Origin: a virus
Strand: one strand, 5' to 3'
DNA length: 21,947 nt
IMG/VR virus record: IMGVR_UViG_3300046018_000061
Location: 1-21,947 of that record
Numbering within the stretch: the stretch's first letter is position 1; each line of letters starts with the position of its first letter. This document shows, piece by piece, positions 1-8,449 of this stretch. Under the pieces are notes generated by a model. That model had not been told where the DNA came from, did no database searches, and saw nothing but the letters and a program-made list of their open reading frames with translations. Position numbers and translations under genes: made by a program.

Positions 1-25
1 CAATGCGCGGTGGCTTTTTTCATTG

Positions 26-56
26 GCCCGTTCGGAGCAATCCGCGCGGGCTTTTT
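26..56 (+). terminator. Intrinsic terminator upstream of the scaffold gene
   Basis: A GCCCG/CGGGC outer stem (26-30 with 47-51), a 2x2 internal loop, and a CGGA/TCCG inner stem closed by a GCAA tetraloop (33-44) are followed at once by TTTTT (52-56). This is a textbook rho-independent layout. It sits 39 nt before the GTG start of the scaffold gene, so it probably ends or attenuates transcription from the gene to the left. Bases 11-20 hold another T run (GGCTTTTTT) that may be the tail of a second hairpin cut by the window edge. Confidence 0.8.
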
Positions 57-94
57 CCATTTCGGACCCATCCGACAACTGGGACGGAGAGCAA

Positions 95-1069
95 GTGAGC
101 GAACGACAAAGCCTGGACGAAATCAGACCCGGTGACATGGATGCGCTGTCCGCAGCGCTTCTGGCCCAAGGAGTCGACCGAGAGGACGACACCGAGGACG
201 AAGCCGACCCTGACCAACCACAAACCAAGGACGTACCCAAGCCGCAAGCGGCAAAGGATGGTGCGACGTCCGGCACCGAGGCTGAGCCCAAGCCCACTGG
301 GATCTTGAGCAAGGACGGCAAGAACGTCATCCCGTATGGCGTTTTGGAAGGCGAACGGCAGCAACGCCGGCAGCTGCAGGCGCGAGCCGAGGCGGCCGAG
401 GCTGAGCTGGCCAGGCGCACGCAACAGGGCGATGAGCCCGACGTCGCGGCGCTTCAGCAACTGATCGGCAACTTCACCGCCGAGGAAGTCGAGGCCATGG
501 CTTCGGACTTCCCGGCGATGAAGAAGATGCACGAAATCCTCACCGCCACCGTGAAGGCGCTCCCGAAACTGACCGCCCAGCGCGGCCAGGCCACGGAGCC
601 CGCAACGGGCGATGAGGCGGCCGATCAGGAGGCAATCGCAAGGGAGGAGGCCCGGTCCGCGGCGCAAGCCGTGATCGACCAGTTGCCCCTCCTGAAGGAA
701 TGGCAAGGCAAAGGCGGTGACGCCTGGGCCGACGCCATCTCCATGGACAAGGAACTTGCGGCGCACCCGCGCTGGAAGGACCGGACTCTCTTGGAGCGAT
801 CTGCCGAAGTGCAGCGCCGTGTTGCCGCCGACCTTGGGCTCGAGATCCCCTCTCCGCAGAAGCAGACCTCAACCCGCAAGGCTGCACCGACGCCGACACC
901 CACGGGTGATGACCCCGAAACCTTGTCCTCGCTGAGCGGCCGCATGCCGTCCAACGCGCAGGATGAGACGCGGGGCCTGAGCTCGAGGGAGTTGCGCGGC
1001 CGGTACGACCGCATGAGTTCAGACCAGATCGCTGAAGACCTGGCGCGGCTCGAGCGGGCTGACTACTAG
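95..1069 (+). CDS. Probable capsid scaffolding protein
   Basis: This 324-residue, highly charged, Ala/Glu/Gln-rich protein lies directly upstream of the major capsid gene, the usual position of a phage scaffold. It has an acidic stretch (about residues 29-40), a Pro/Lys/Thr-rich linker (41-70), a coiled-coil-like segment (about 84-110), further amphipathic helices, and a Pro/Thr-rich linker before a basic, helical C terminus (SSRELRGRYDRMSSDQIAED region). Such C-terminal helices commonly bind capsid protein in scaffolds. The GTG at 95 is preferred because GGAG lies at 86-89 with 5 nt spacing; an in-frame upstream ATG at 23 would overlap the terminator and has no good ribosome site. The function is inferred from position and composition, not from a recognised domain. 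A head maturation or minor capsid role is possible but less likely. Confidence 0.75.
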   Translation: MSERQSLDEIRPGDMDALSAALLAQGVDREDDTEDEADPDQPQTKDVPKPQAAKDGATSGTEAEPKPTGILSKDGKNVIPYGVLEGERQQRRQLQARAEAAEAELARRTQQGDEPDVAALQQLIGNFTAEEVEAMASDFPAMKKMHEILTATVKALPKLTAQRGQATEPATGDEAADQEAIAREEARSAAQAVIDQLPLLKEWQGKGGDAWADAISMDKELAAHPRWKDRTLLERSAEVQRRVAADLGLEIPSPQKQTSTRKAAPTPTPTGDDPETLSSLSGRMPSNAQDETRGLSSRELRGRYDRMSSDQIAEDLARLERADY

Positions 1070-1101
1070 CCCTCAACCCACACCATTTGTAGGAGCCCGA
1101 A

Positions 1102-2388
1102 ATGGCCCAAACCAACATTCCGCAGGGGTCAGTCCTTGCGCGGAAAGAGTACTCCGTTGCGCTCGTCTCGCAGTCGCTGCGCGCCCCCACCAACCGCCGT
1201 CGCCTCATGGGCCCCGCCCCGCAGATGAGCGACCTGAAGAAGACCATGAAGGTGCAGTCGGATCCCGGCATGCCTTTCGTGGAAGTGACCGACCTGACCA
1301 AGGCCGCTGGCGACACCGTCTCGGTGGATGCCTTCAACGTCACCACCGGCAAGCCCATCATGGGCGATCGGAACGCGGAAGGCCTGGCCGTGCCGCTGTC
1401 CCCGATGTCGATGGACGTAAAGATCAACAACTCCACCTGGGGTGTTGACGCCGGCGGCAAGATGAGCCAGAAGCGCACCAAGCACGATCTGCGCATGGTC
1501 GCCATGGCCCACCACGCCAGCTACTGGCCTTCGCTGCTGTGGCAGCGTTCGCTGGTTCACGCTGCAGGCCTGCGCGGCGTGCAGGGCGGCCAGTCCTGGA
1601 AGGTTCCTCTCGCGACTGACCCGGATTTCTCTGAAATCATGGTCAACCCGCTGAAGGCACCGACCTACAACCGCCACTATGTGGCCAGCGGCACCACGCT
1701 GGTTCGCGGAGGCGCGCAGCTGGCCTCGATGGTCACGACCGACAAGTTCAAGCTCTCGCACCTGGACGAAATCGCGTGGCGCCTGAAGTCGGCCGACACC
1801 AAGATCCAGCAGGTCACCATCAAGGACGACCCCGCGGCCTACGACTCTCCCATCCTTGGCATCCTGATGCTCGGGCCGGGCGCGTACAAGTCTCTGCTGA
1901 CCGACCTGACCGCCAACAACAACATCCGTGCCTTTCAGCAGGCCGCCTGGAACCGTGCTTCGTACGGCTCCAAGCACCCGCTGTTTATGGGTGAAGTCGG
2001 AATGTGGAACGGCGTGCTGGTTCGCGAGATGGACTTCTCCATCCTGATGAACCCGGGTGACACGCCGAACATCGTGACCGTGGGCAACCGCCTGACGGCA
2101 ACGGAAACCACGGTGACGGTCAACACGCTGGATGCTAGCACGCAGGTCGAGCGCTCCCTCCTTCTGGGTGCGCAAGGCATGGCAGTCTGCTACGGCAACA
2201 CGGCCAGCGACGACGTCGGCGCGATGTACGAGTACTGGTACAACCTGCAGCGCAACTGCTCGGTCTTTGCCGAGTTCATGGGCGGCGAGGCCAAGCTGCG
2301 CTACTCGTTCATCAACGAGAACGGCGACCCGGAGCCCACCGACAACGGGATCATCGCCATCGACTCGGCTGTGCCGATCGCGACCTGA
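1102..2388 (+). CDS. Major capsid protein, N4-gp56/DUF4043 type
   Basis: The 428-residue product builds the icosahedral head. It shows the hallmarks of the N4-gp56 capsid family: an N-terminal region ending in LMG (residues 35-37), then DLTKAAGDTVSVDAF (64-78), which matches the family's DLTKGAGDTV core, and GGKMSQKRTKHDLR (118-131), which matches the conserved GRMSRQR..DLR element. Length is typical. The ATG at 1102 has AGGAG at 1091-1095 with 6 nt spacing. It sits between the scaffold and a small beta-rich decoration-like gene, and a strong TTCG-loop hairpin follows the stop. That arrangement would allow capsid protein to be made in excess over downstream products. Nothing suggests truncation. 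The capsid assignment is firm; the exact subfamily is recognised from memory of the family pattern. Confidence 0.92.
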   Translation: MAQTNIPQGSVLARKEYSVALVSQSLRAPTNRRRLMGPAPQMSDLKKTMKVQSDPGMPFVEVTDLTKAAGDTVSVDAFNVTTGKPIMGDRNAEGLAVPLSPMSMDVKINNSTWGVDAGGKMSQKRTKHDLRMVAMAHHASYWPSLLWQRSLVHAAGLRGVQGGQSWKVPLATDPDFSEIMVNPLKAPTYNRHYVASGTTLVRGGAQLASMVTTDKFKLSHLDEIAWRLKSADTKIQQVTIKDDPAAYDSPILGILMLGPGAYKSLLTDLTANNNIRAFQQAAWNRASYGSKHPLFMGEVGMWNGVLVREMDFSILMNPGDTPNIVTVGNRLTATETTVTVNTLDASTQVERSLLLGAQGMAVCYGNTASDDVGAMYEYWYNLQRNCSVFAEFMGGEAKLRYSFINENGDPEPTDNGIIAIDSAVPIAT

Positions 2389-2402
2389 TCCTGGTCAACC
2401 GT

Positions 2403-2430
2403 GAGGGGGGCTTCGGCCCCTCTCTTGTTC
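2403..2430 (+). terminator. TTCG-loop terminator after the capsid gene
   Basis: A roughly 9-bp stem (2403-2411 with 2416-2424, including one G-T pair) carries a very stable cTTCGg tetraloop and is followed by a short T-rich tract (TTGTTC). The T tract is broken, so termination may be partial. It lies 15 nt after the capsid stop codon and before the decoration gene's GGAGGG ribosome site, where partial termination would lower expression of downstream genes relative to capsid protein. Confidence 0.7.
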
Positions 2431-2458
2431 CTCTACTTTCTGAACATGGAGGGTCATC

Positions 2459-2893
2459 ATGACCACCTACACCGATACCAATGCGCTGGCGCCGCGGTTT
2501 TCCGATGGCAAAGGCAATGCTTACTGCGACGACGGCTCGGCGGCAACGCCGTCCACCTTCACCACGACCGACAAAGCGCGCCTGGTGCGCATCCCGGCCG
2601 GCACCCGCGTCACGGAAATCGCGATTCGGAACACCGACCTGGACACCGCAACGACCATCACGGCCAACTTCGGCTATGAGGCGGCCACCTCCGGCTCGAG
2701 CCTGACCGCATCGACCACCTACTTCGGATCGGCTCTGACGATCCTGCAGTCGGCTGGCCGCTCTGTCCTGGCCTTCGATCCGATCACCTTCGACGAAGAC
2801 GTCTGGCTGACCTGCATCCCGCAGGCTGGCCCCGCCACCACGGCCGGCACGATCAAGGCGATCGTTCTGGGCAAGGTCGTCGGCGTCAAGTAA
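2459..2893 (+). CDS. Probable capsid decoration/stabilisation protein
   Basis: This 144-residue protein is rich in Thr, Ala, Ser and beta-branched residues, with alternating hydrophobic strands (TFTTTDKARLVRIPAGTRV, residues 33-51) and a C-terminal strand ending IKAIVLGKVVGVK. It looks like a small beta-sandwich without signal peptide or membrane segment. Its place directly after the major capsid gene, bracketed by two terminators, fits an abundant head protein such as a decoration or cement protein. Similar small proteins after N4-gp56-type capsid genes are usually annotated only as structural. The ATG at 2459 has GGAGGG at 2448-2453 with 5 nt spacing. I do not recognise a named domain, so the role comes from position and fold-like composition. 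Confidence 0.65.
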   Translation: MTTYTDTNALAPRFSDGKGNAYCDDGSAATPSTFTTTDKARLVRIPAGTRVTEIAIRNTDLDTATTITANFGYEAATSGSSLTASTTYFGSALTILQSAGRSVLAFDPITFDEDVWLTCIPQAGPATTAGTIKAIVLGKVVGVK

Positions 2894-2930
2894 ACCAGTC
2901 TCCTCCTGGGCACTCGCAGTGCCATTTCGG

Positions 2931-2960
2931 GCGGGCTCCTTCGGGGGCCCGCTCTCTTTT
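2931..2960 (+). terminator. TTCG-loop terminator after the decoration gene
   Basis: A 9-bp stem (2931-2939 with 2944-2952, one G-T pair) with a TTCG loop is followed by TCTCTTTTC. This is a good rho-independent terminator. It ends 12 nt before the next start codon (2972), so transcription of the tail genes must either read through it or be antiterminated; no promoter is visible between it and gene 2972-3226. Confidence 0.75.
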
Positions 2961-2971
2961 CGGGGACCAAC

Positions 2972-3226
2972 ATGGCCAAACCACCCAAGAACATCCCGCC
3001 TCCGCTGGACATCGAGCTGCCCGCCATCGTGCCGGCAGCCATCGAGCCGGCGGCCGCAAAGATCCTGGAGAAGACGCAGGTCTTCTTCAACCGCAGCATG
3101 CGTGACCCGGATGGCGATGACGGCGACGTCGCATCGCGTCCCGGCACCCTGGCGTCTCCGCCTGGCGTTGTGCATCGCCCTGACATGGCAACCATCTACG
3201 GCGCTCGCCGTACTCAAGGGAGCTGA
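2972..3226 (+). CDS. Small hypothetical protein between capsid and neck genes
   Basis: This predicts an 84-residue soluble protein with a Pro-rich N terminus (KPPKNIPPPLDIELPAIVPA), one amphipathic helix (about residues 27-43, ending QVFFNRS), an Asp-rich patch (DPDGDDGD, 45-52) and a disordered C terminus. I do not recognise a family. GGGGA at 2962-2966 precedes the ATG by 5 nt. It is separated by 2 nt from the next gene, whose GGGAG ribosome site lies inside this gene's last codons, so the two are probably translationally coupled. The genuine start and operon spacing support a real gene. A minor head or head-completion role would fit the position, but nothing in the sequence proves it. Confidence 0.6.
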   Translation: MAKPPKNIPPPLDIELPAIVPAAIEPAAAKILEKTQVFFNRSMRDPDGDDGDVASRPGTLASPPGVVHRPDMATIYGARRTQGS

Positions 3227-3228
3227 TC

Positions 3229-3936
3229 ATGCCGACCCTGACCGCACAGAAGATCGTCGACCGCGCGTGGATCATCCTGCAGGACATCGTGAGCGGGACC
3301 GGCGTGCGCTGGCCCTCGACAGAGCAACTCCTCTGGTTCAACGATGGCCAGCGCGAGATCGTGATGAACCTGCCTTCGGCCTACGTCAAGATGGCCAGGC
3401 CGACGACGTTGCCTGGAACGCGGCAGGATCTGGCGGGCCTGGGCCTGAATGACGGCATCCAGCCGATCAAGGTCGTGCGCAACATCCTGGCCGATGGGCT
3501 GACCCCGGGCCGGGCAATCACCGTCAAGCCGCAGCTCTGGCTTGACGAGCAAAAGCCGAACTGGCACTCCGACACTGCAGCGCCGGCTGTTCACTACTTC
3601 TTCGACCCGGCAGAGCCAAAGGCCTTCTACCTCTGGCCGCCGGCATCGGGCACCGCGAAGATCGAGGTGATCTATTCGGCATCGCCTCCGGAGGTCACAG
3701 ACCTTGCGGCCGTGATGACGCTGGACGACATCTACGCCAACGCGCTGCAGTACTACCTGCTGTTCAGGTCCTTCGCCAAGAACGCGACCTACACCAAGAA
3801 CCCGCAGCTCGCCACGCAGTACTACCAGCTGTTCCTGCAGTCGCTGGGCATCAAGGATGCGCGCGTCAAGGCGCTGGACGCCAACCAGCAAATGATGGCT
3901 GACGGCGCTGGCGTGGCCGGGCCCGGGTCCAACTGA
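3229..3936 (+). CDS. Head-tail adaptor-like protein (DUF6682-like)
   Basis: The 235-residue product begins with an amphipathic helix and a motif typical of short phage adaptor proteins: VRWPSTEQLLWFNDGQREIV (residues 26-45), with helix-turn-helix-like spacing and an acidic/Gln-rich face. A beta-rich middle (FYLWPPASGTAKIEVIY region, about 131-147) and a helical stretch follow (ALQYYLLFRSFAKNATYTKN, near 170), which carries many Tyr/Phe residues. I associate this arrangement with the DUF6682 family, often annotated as phage adaptor. It would sit in the neck, joining portal to tail. The C terminus (about 215-235) is Gly/Ala-rich and flexible. Its stop overlaps the next start as TGATG, suggesting translational coupling with the nozzle-like protein. 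The domain name is from memory and should be checked. Confidence 0.72.
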   Translation: MPTLTAQKIVDRAWIILQDIVSGTGVRWPSTEQLLWFNDGQREIVMNLPSAYVKMARPTTLPGTRQDLAGLGLNDGIQPIKVVRNILADGLTPGRAITVKPQLWLDEQKPNWHSDTAAPAVHYFFDPAEPKAFYLWPPASGTAKIEVIYSASPPEVTDLAAVMTLDDIYANALQYYLLFRSFAKNATYTKNPQLATQYYQLFLQSLGIKDARVKALDANQQMMADGAGVAGPGSN

Positions 3937-5579
3937 TGCTGCTGTCGGCCTGGTCTGAGTTCGTCGGGGCAAACCTCCGGCTGCATCCCAAGCGCCTGCC
4001 CGCTGGCGTGGGCGTCAACGCAGTCAACCTGCGCCCGGGTTCATCTGACCTGCGCGGCTGGAAGTCTGCCGACGTCACGGTCACGACCGGGGGTGCAACG
4101 CCCCTGATCAGCCTGTACCGGATGAACAGATCGGTTGCCAGCGACACGGGAGACTTCATTCAGTGGTCAACCGATGTCGATGTGGCCCGATCGCTGATCG
4201 GCAACGACTCCACGGAGGAGATCTACTACACCGGAGACGGGGCCCCGAAGCGCACGGACAACTCGATCGGGCTGCCGGCTGCACCCGGCCCGGCCGCCTG
4301 GCGCTACCTCGGGATCCCAAAGCCAACGGTCGGCATGAGCGCGGTGGTCCTGGTGGCAGGGTCTGGCACGACCAACGAGACGCGGTTCTACGTCGACGCG
4401 TTCGTCAACTCGCAGGGCAGGGAGAGCGCGCCAGGCATCGCCACCAAGCTGACCTGCCTGATCGGCAGCACGGCCACGCTGAGCGCTTTCGACACGGTGC
4501 CAAGCGGATACCCGGATGTCACGCTGCGGCGCATCTACGTCTCGACTGATGGCGGCGCATACCTCCGGGTGGCGGAGATCTCGGCATCCCTGACCACGAC
4601 GCCGGACTCCCTGACTCGAGGATCAGTCCTGCAGAGCGGCGGCGACGTCAGCAAGCCGGCCTGGGAGGTTCCCGTGGCCACGCTGAAGGGTCTGACACCG
4701 CTGTGGAACGGGATGATCGGCGGGTTCTTCGGCAAGACCTACACGGTCTGCGAGCCCAACAAGCCGTGGGCCTGGCCGGTGGAGTACCAGGAGACGATCC
4801 AGGAAAACATCGTCGGCACCGGGCGGTGGCTGCAGAACTGGCTGATCCTGACCACGTCGAACCCGTTCATCGTGACTGGCGGATCTCCGCTGGCCATGAC
4901 GAACCAGCCGCTTGCCTTCCCCCAGGCCTGCGTTTCCAAGCGCTCGATCGTCAGCCGCGGGGATGGAGTGGTCTGGGCCAGCCCGAACGGGTTGTGCTTT
5001 GTGGGGCAGGGCGGATCCAGGATCTGCACAGAAGGCCTCATGAGCCCTGAGCAGTGGCAGGCCCTGGTGCCGTCCACCATCATCGGCGCCAGATTCGAGC
5101 GCTTCTATCTCGGGTTCTACAACGATGGGACGCCCAAGGGATTCCTGATCGACCCGATCAACCCGACCGGGATCATCTTTCTGACGCAGGGTGCGCAGGG
5201 CGTCTTCTACGACCCAGTCGGGGACAGGCTCTACCTGCAGGACACCGGCAACGTCATCCGGCGGTGGAACTACCCGACCGGGACATCGCTGCCGGTCACG
5301 TTCAAGACTGGGATCTATCGGCACTCCTACGAGACGAATGCCGGCTACGCGCTGATCATTGCCGACCAGCCGACCTCGGTGGCCTTCCTGATGTGGGCCA
5401 ACCTGCTGCAGTCGGACGGGACCTACAACCTGACGCTGATCGTGAACAAGACTGTCACGACGGGCGAGCCGTTCGCGCTTCCGAGCGGGTATCTGTCGCG
5501 AGACTTTCAGGTGCAGATCACGACCTCGAGCCCGATCCAGGGCCTGATGCTGGCCGAGAGCCCTGACGACTTCCTCTGA
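3936..5579 (+). CDS. Tail nozzle-like / tubular virion protein
   Basis: The 547-residue protein is beta-rich throughout with many Gly, Thr, Ser and aromatic residues and no membrane segment. The N terminus (residues 1-60: ANLRLHPKRLPAGVGVNAVN, then LRGWK) and the repeated blade-like strands in the second half (GVVWASPNGLCFVGQGG; GDRLYLQDTGNVIRRWN) suggest a beta-propeller, as in podophage tail-nozzle proteins such as T7 gp12. The middle (about 128-215) includes an FN3/Ig-like stretch (ETRFYVDAFVNSQGRESAPG). The start overlaps the adaptor stop (TGATG) and its own stop overlaps the fibre gene start in the same way, so three virion genes form a coupled translational unit. There is only a weak purine stretch upstream, consistent with coupling. 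The nozzle role is inferred from fold signs and gene order; it could be another tail-hub structural protein. Confidence 0.65.
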   Translation: MLLSAWSEFVGANLRLHPKRLPAGVGVNAVNLRPGSSDLRGWKSADVTVTTGGATPLISLYRMNRSVASDTGDFIQWSTDVDVARSLIGNDSTEEIYYTGDGAPKRTDNSIGLPAAPGPAAWRYLGIPKPTVGMSAVVLVAGSGTTNETRFYVDAFVNSQGRESAPGIATKLTCLIGSTATLSAFDTVPSGYPDVTLRRIYVSTDGGAYLRVAEISASLTTTPDSLTRGSVLQSGGDVSKPAWEVPVATLKGLTPLWNGMIGGFFGKTYTVCEPNKPWAWPVEYQETIQENIVGTGRWLQNWLILTTSNPFIVTGGSPLAMTNQPLAFPQACVSKRSIVSRGDGVVWASPNGLCFVGQGGSRICTEGLMSPEQWQALVPSTIIGARFERFYLGFYNDGTPKGFLIDPINPTGIIFLTQGAQGVFYDPVGDRLYLQDTGNVIRRWNYPTGTSLPVTFKTGIYRHSYETNAGYALIIADQPTSVAFLMWANLLQSDGTYNLTLIVNKTVTTGEPFALPSGYLSRDFQVQITTSSPIQGLMLAESPDDFL

Positions 5580-8419
5580 TGGCCAAGATCCCGGACATCC
5601 CCAGCACAGAGGACGTGCCGGTAGGGTCGCTGACGTGGCTGAAGAACTGGCTTGATCTCATCCGGCTGTGGGTGCAGTCCAGGGATCCGCAGAACACTCT
5701 AGTCGGGGATCCGCTCGACAAGTTCACCACGCGCAGCGAGCTGGTGAGCCTGGGCCTGATGGCGCGCGGGACGGACGGGACCTTTCAGGTCGGATCCGCT
5801 GGCGGCGGCACGACAACGATCATCACTTCTGGCGGCGGGACTGGAACCGGGTCGACCTACACCCCGGACCTGACGCCCCCTCCGTCTCCGACAGGCCTGG
5901 CGGTGGCGCCCGGTATCGCGTTCATCAACATCACGATCGATGCGCCGACCTACACGCAAGGGCATGGCAACGGGCGCACGCTAATCTACGGGGCGATCTG
6001 GGTGACGGGGGCCGCGGAGCCCACGTTTGCGGACACCAGGACCAAGCTGATCGACTCCATGCCGTCGACAGACACGATCTGTTCGCATGCAACGGAGCCG
6101 AATACCCGCTGGTGCATCTGGGCTGTCTTTGAAACGGTGGATGGGGTCAACGGGATTGCGTCCGGCCACATTGCCGGAGGAACCCACGGGGTCCAGGCCA
6201 CGACGGGCCAGGACGTCACGGCGCTGCTGGCGATCCTGACCGGGCAGATCCAGGCCAGCCAGCTCTACTCGGGGCTGAGTTCGAGGATTGACCTTGTCGA
6301 CGCGGCATCCGGCGCAATCGGGAGTGTGAACTACCGGATTGCACAGAGCGCAGCCACGCTCACCAGCTCGTACACGGCCGCCGACAGCGCAACCCTGGCC
6401 AGCGCGAACACCTACGTCGGCACCTACGCCTACTCAAAGTCAACGGTCGATGGCGCCCTGACGGCCCAGTTCTCGAGCCTGACGGCCAACTACATCAACG
6501 CCGACACGGCGGCGGTTGCCAGCGCTGCTGCCTACACCAACACCTATGCCTACTCGCTGAGCAGCGGCACGGCTCTGGCGGGTAGCGTTTCGACCCTGAC
6601 CGCCAGGTCGACGCGGGTGGTCAACTACAGGGTGCAGGCCAAGGGCTATCTGTCATCCGTTGGAGAGTCAACGCTCAGAGCCGAGGACGGATCCCTGCTG
6701 ATGGGCGGATCCCGGTCCTACAACCTAGTGGTACTGAACGGCAGTACCGGAGCCGTCGAAAGCACGCAGTTCTATGACGTGACCGGGGCGGGTGCCTTCT
6801 CATCGGGCCGAAGCGCTGCAACGCTGGCCACTGACCTCAACGCGATCGACGCAACAAAGGTGGTCATCGTCTTCACGCAAGATGAGCCGCTGACGAACCT
6901 GACATCCAGCAGCCTGCTGGCCGCACTGAAGCGGTGCGGCGCCACCCAGTCGACCCTGGACCGCATCAAATACCGAGGCGCGTACATCCTGGTCGGAGTG
7001 CCAGGAACTGGAGAGGGATCCGGCATCGAGCGCTATGCCGGCGACGTGGACAGTTCAACGGCGGCATGGGTCGACCTCGCGCTGCAGCTGGTCAATGGAC
7101 GCCCGGTTGGAATGGCCGGACAGCCTGCAGTGGCCCAGATGCAGATCTCGCTGCAAGCCGAGGGCACGGCTCGAGCTGGAGCTGACGGCCAGTTGTTCGC
7201 GCAGTACACAGTCAAGATCGACTCCAACGGGACCGTGACGGGCTACGGCCTTGCGTCGGATTCAACGAGCACGGCCGGGCAACGCAGTTCGTTCGCGGTC
7301 CGGGCCGATCAGTTCTATGTGGCGCCTGCTACGACGTTCTCGCAGGAGTCAGCGCCAGCAGGGACATCGGTCGGGCAACTCTGGTTCCGACCCAGCACCC
7401 AGGTTACGACGACCTGGAACGGATCTTCCTGGCAGCCGTACACCACCAGCTTCCCGTTCATCGTCCAGACGGTTCCGACCACGATCAACGGCCAGGCCGT
7501 GCCGGCAGGGACCTACATCGACACGGCGATGATCCGTGACGGCACGATCGTCAACGCGAAGATCGGAAACGCCACGATCGATGACGCCAAGATCGCCACG
7601 CTCAGCGCGACCAAGATCACCGCGGGCTCGATGCAGGTTGGCTCCTACATCCAGTCGACCGGGTTCACCTCAGGGTCTGTGGGCTGGAAGATCTCTGCGG
7701 ACGGGAATGCAGAGTTCAACAATGGCGTCTTTCGAGGGTCCTTGTCGGCCGCGACCGGGACGTTTTCCGGGGCGCTGTCTGGTGCCACCGGGACATTCGC
7801 GGGATCCTTGTCCGGTGCGACCGGGACATTCTCCGGAAGCCTGTCGGCAGCAAGCGGCTCATTCACGGGTCAGGTCACAGCCACCTCAGGCGCCATCGGC
7901 GGAATCACGATCGGCGCGCACGCGCTGCAGTCCAGCAACTTTGTGTCTGGATCTTCAGGCTTCCAGGTCACTGACACCGGGGCGGCCGAGTTCTTCTCAG
8001 TCACGATCAGACAGCCAGTGATCGATGCGTTCGTGACCACGATTACGGGTGGCGACATCTCGATCCTTGGTGGTGGCGCAAACCCATACGGAGCAGCGGT
8101 CTACGGGACAAGGTCTGTCTCCGTTGTGTCCGGCGGCAGGGCTCCGTTTGAGTACTTCTGGGTGGTAGACAACGGCGGCACATTGCTTGGAACTGGTGGC
8201 GCCATGTTTGGCAATCTGAGCCAGGTCTATCCGCGAACTGCATCAAATGCGTCATCCATTCAGATCGGCGGATGGGGTGACGGGTGGATCAACCAGGCCC
8301 GCGTTGCCTGCTTTGTCAAAGACGCCAACGGCAGGGTGAGCTACAGCACCATCCATGTAGCCGCTCAGCACGATCTGAACGCAGGCGGCGGCGGCGGCGG
8401 AGATGGCGGGTCAATTTGA
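5579..8419 (+). CDS. gpJ-like tail fibre / host-specificity protein with ILEI domain
   Basis: This 946-residue fibre-like protein probably contacts the host surface. Visible parts in order: a short N-terminal anchor with Trp-rich helix (17-32); a Gly/Thr linker; an FN3-like domain (about 100-205); an Ala/Thr/Ser-rich stalk (about 210-340); a domain matching the ILEI/FAM3 pattern (about 347-511: SYNLVVLNGSTGAV, VVIVFTQDEP, SLLAALKRCGA, RGAYILVGVPGTG); a DUF1983-like piece as at the end of lambda gpJ (about 522-584); a short Trp-containing segment; then ATKITAGSMQ and GWKISADGNAEFNNG elements typical of gpJ C termini. Five 11-residue repeats (718-772), an Ig-like C-terminal domain (about 830-930) and a Gly-rich tail finish it. 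The start overlaps the previous stop (TGATG). Fibre identity is strong; receptor and exact attachment are unknown. Confidence 0.82.
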   Translation: MAKIPDIPSTEDVPVGSLTWLKNWLDLIRLWVQSRDPQNTLVGDPLDKFTTRSELVSLGLMARGTDGTFQVGSAGGGTTTIITSGGGTGTGSTYTPDLTPPPSPTGLAVAPGIAFINITIDAPTYTQGHGNGRTLIYGAIWVTGAAEPTFADTRTKLIDSMPSTDTICSHATEPNTRWCIWAVFETVDGVNGIASGHIAGGTHGVQATTGQDVTALLAILTGQIQASQLYSGLSSRIDLVDAASGAIGSVNYRIAQSAATLTSSYTAADSATLASANTYVGTYAYSKSTVDGALTAQFSSLTANYINADTAAVASAAAYTNTYAYSLSSGTALAGSVSTLTARSTRVVNYRVQAKGYLSSVGESTLRAEDGSLLMGGSRSYNLVVLNGSTGAVESTQFYDVTGAGAFSSGRSAATLATDLNAIDATKVVIVFTQDEPLTNLTSSSLLAALKRCGATQSTLDRIKYRGAYILVGVPGTGEGSGIERYAGDVDSSTAAWVDLALQLVNGRPVGMAGQPAVAQMQISLQAEGTARAGADGQLFAQYTVKIDSNGTVTGYGLASDSTSTAGQRSSFAVRADQFYVAPATTFSQESAPAGTSVGQLWFRPSTQVTTTWNGSSWQPYTTSFPFIVQTVPTTINGQAVPAGTYIDTAMIRDGTIVNAKIGNATIDDAKIATLSATKITAGSMQVGSYIQSTGFTSGSVGWKISADGNAEFNNGVFRGSLSAATGTFSGALSGATGTFAGSLSGATGTFSGSLSAASGSFTGQVTATSGAIGGITIGAHALQSSNFVSGSSGFQVTDTGAAEFFSVTIRQPVIDAFVTTITGGDISILGGGANPYGAAVYGTRSVSVVSGGRAPFEYFWVVDNGGTLLGTGGAMFGNLSQVYPRTASNASSIQIGGWGDGWINQARVACFVKDANGRVSYSTIHVAAQHDLNAGGGGGGDGGSI
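7730..7894 (+). repeat. Five tandem 33-bp units in the fibre gene
   Basis: Five consecutive 11-codon units follow the pattern F-x-G-x-L-S-x-A-T-G-T (residues 718-772), with units 1-4 most alike and unit 5 diverged (FTGQVTATSGA). The DNA is similar but not identical between units, showing drift since duplication. The period and Gly/Ser/Thr content suit a beta-structured or triple-stranded fibre shaft whose length could change by recombination between units. Confidence 0.9.
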
Positions 8420-8449
8420 CCGCACTCATGAAACACAAGGGAGCCTGAT

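Noticed and set aside
1-25. CAATG/CATTG inverted repeat with T run
   Set aside because: Five-base arms with a 15-nt loop enclosing the T run are too weak to call, and the left part may be cut by the window edge.
23-94. ATG at 23 as the scaffold start
   Set aside because: It lies within a terminator hairpin region and lacks a ribosome site; GTG 95 has GGAG at 5 nt spacing.
1129-2175. 348-aa antisense ORF opposite the capsid gene
   Set aside because: Shadow of the capsid codon bias; very His/Arg/Gly-rich and with no recognisable motif.
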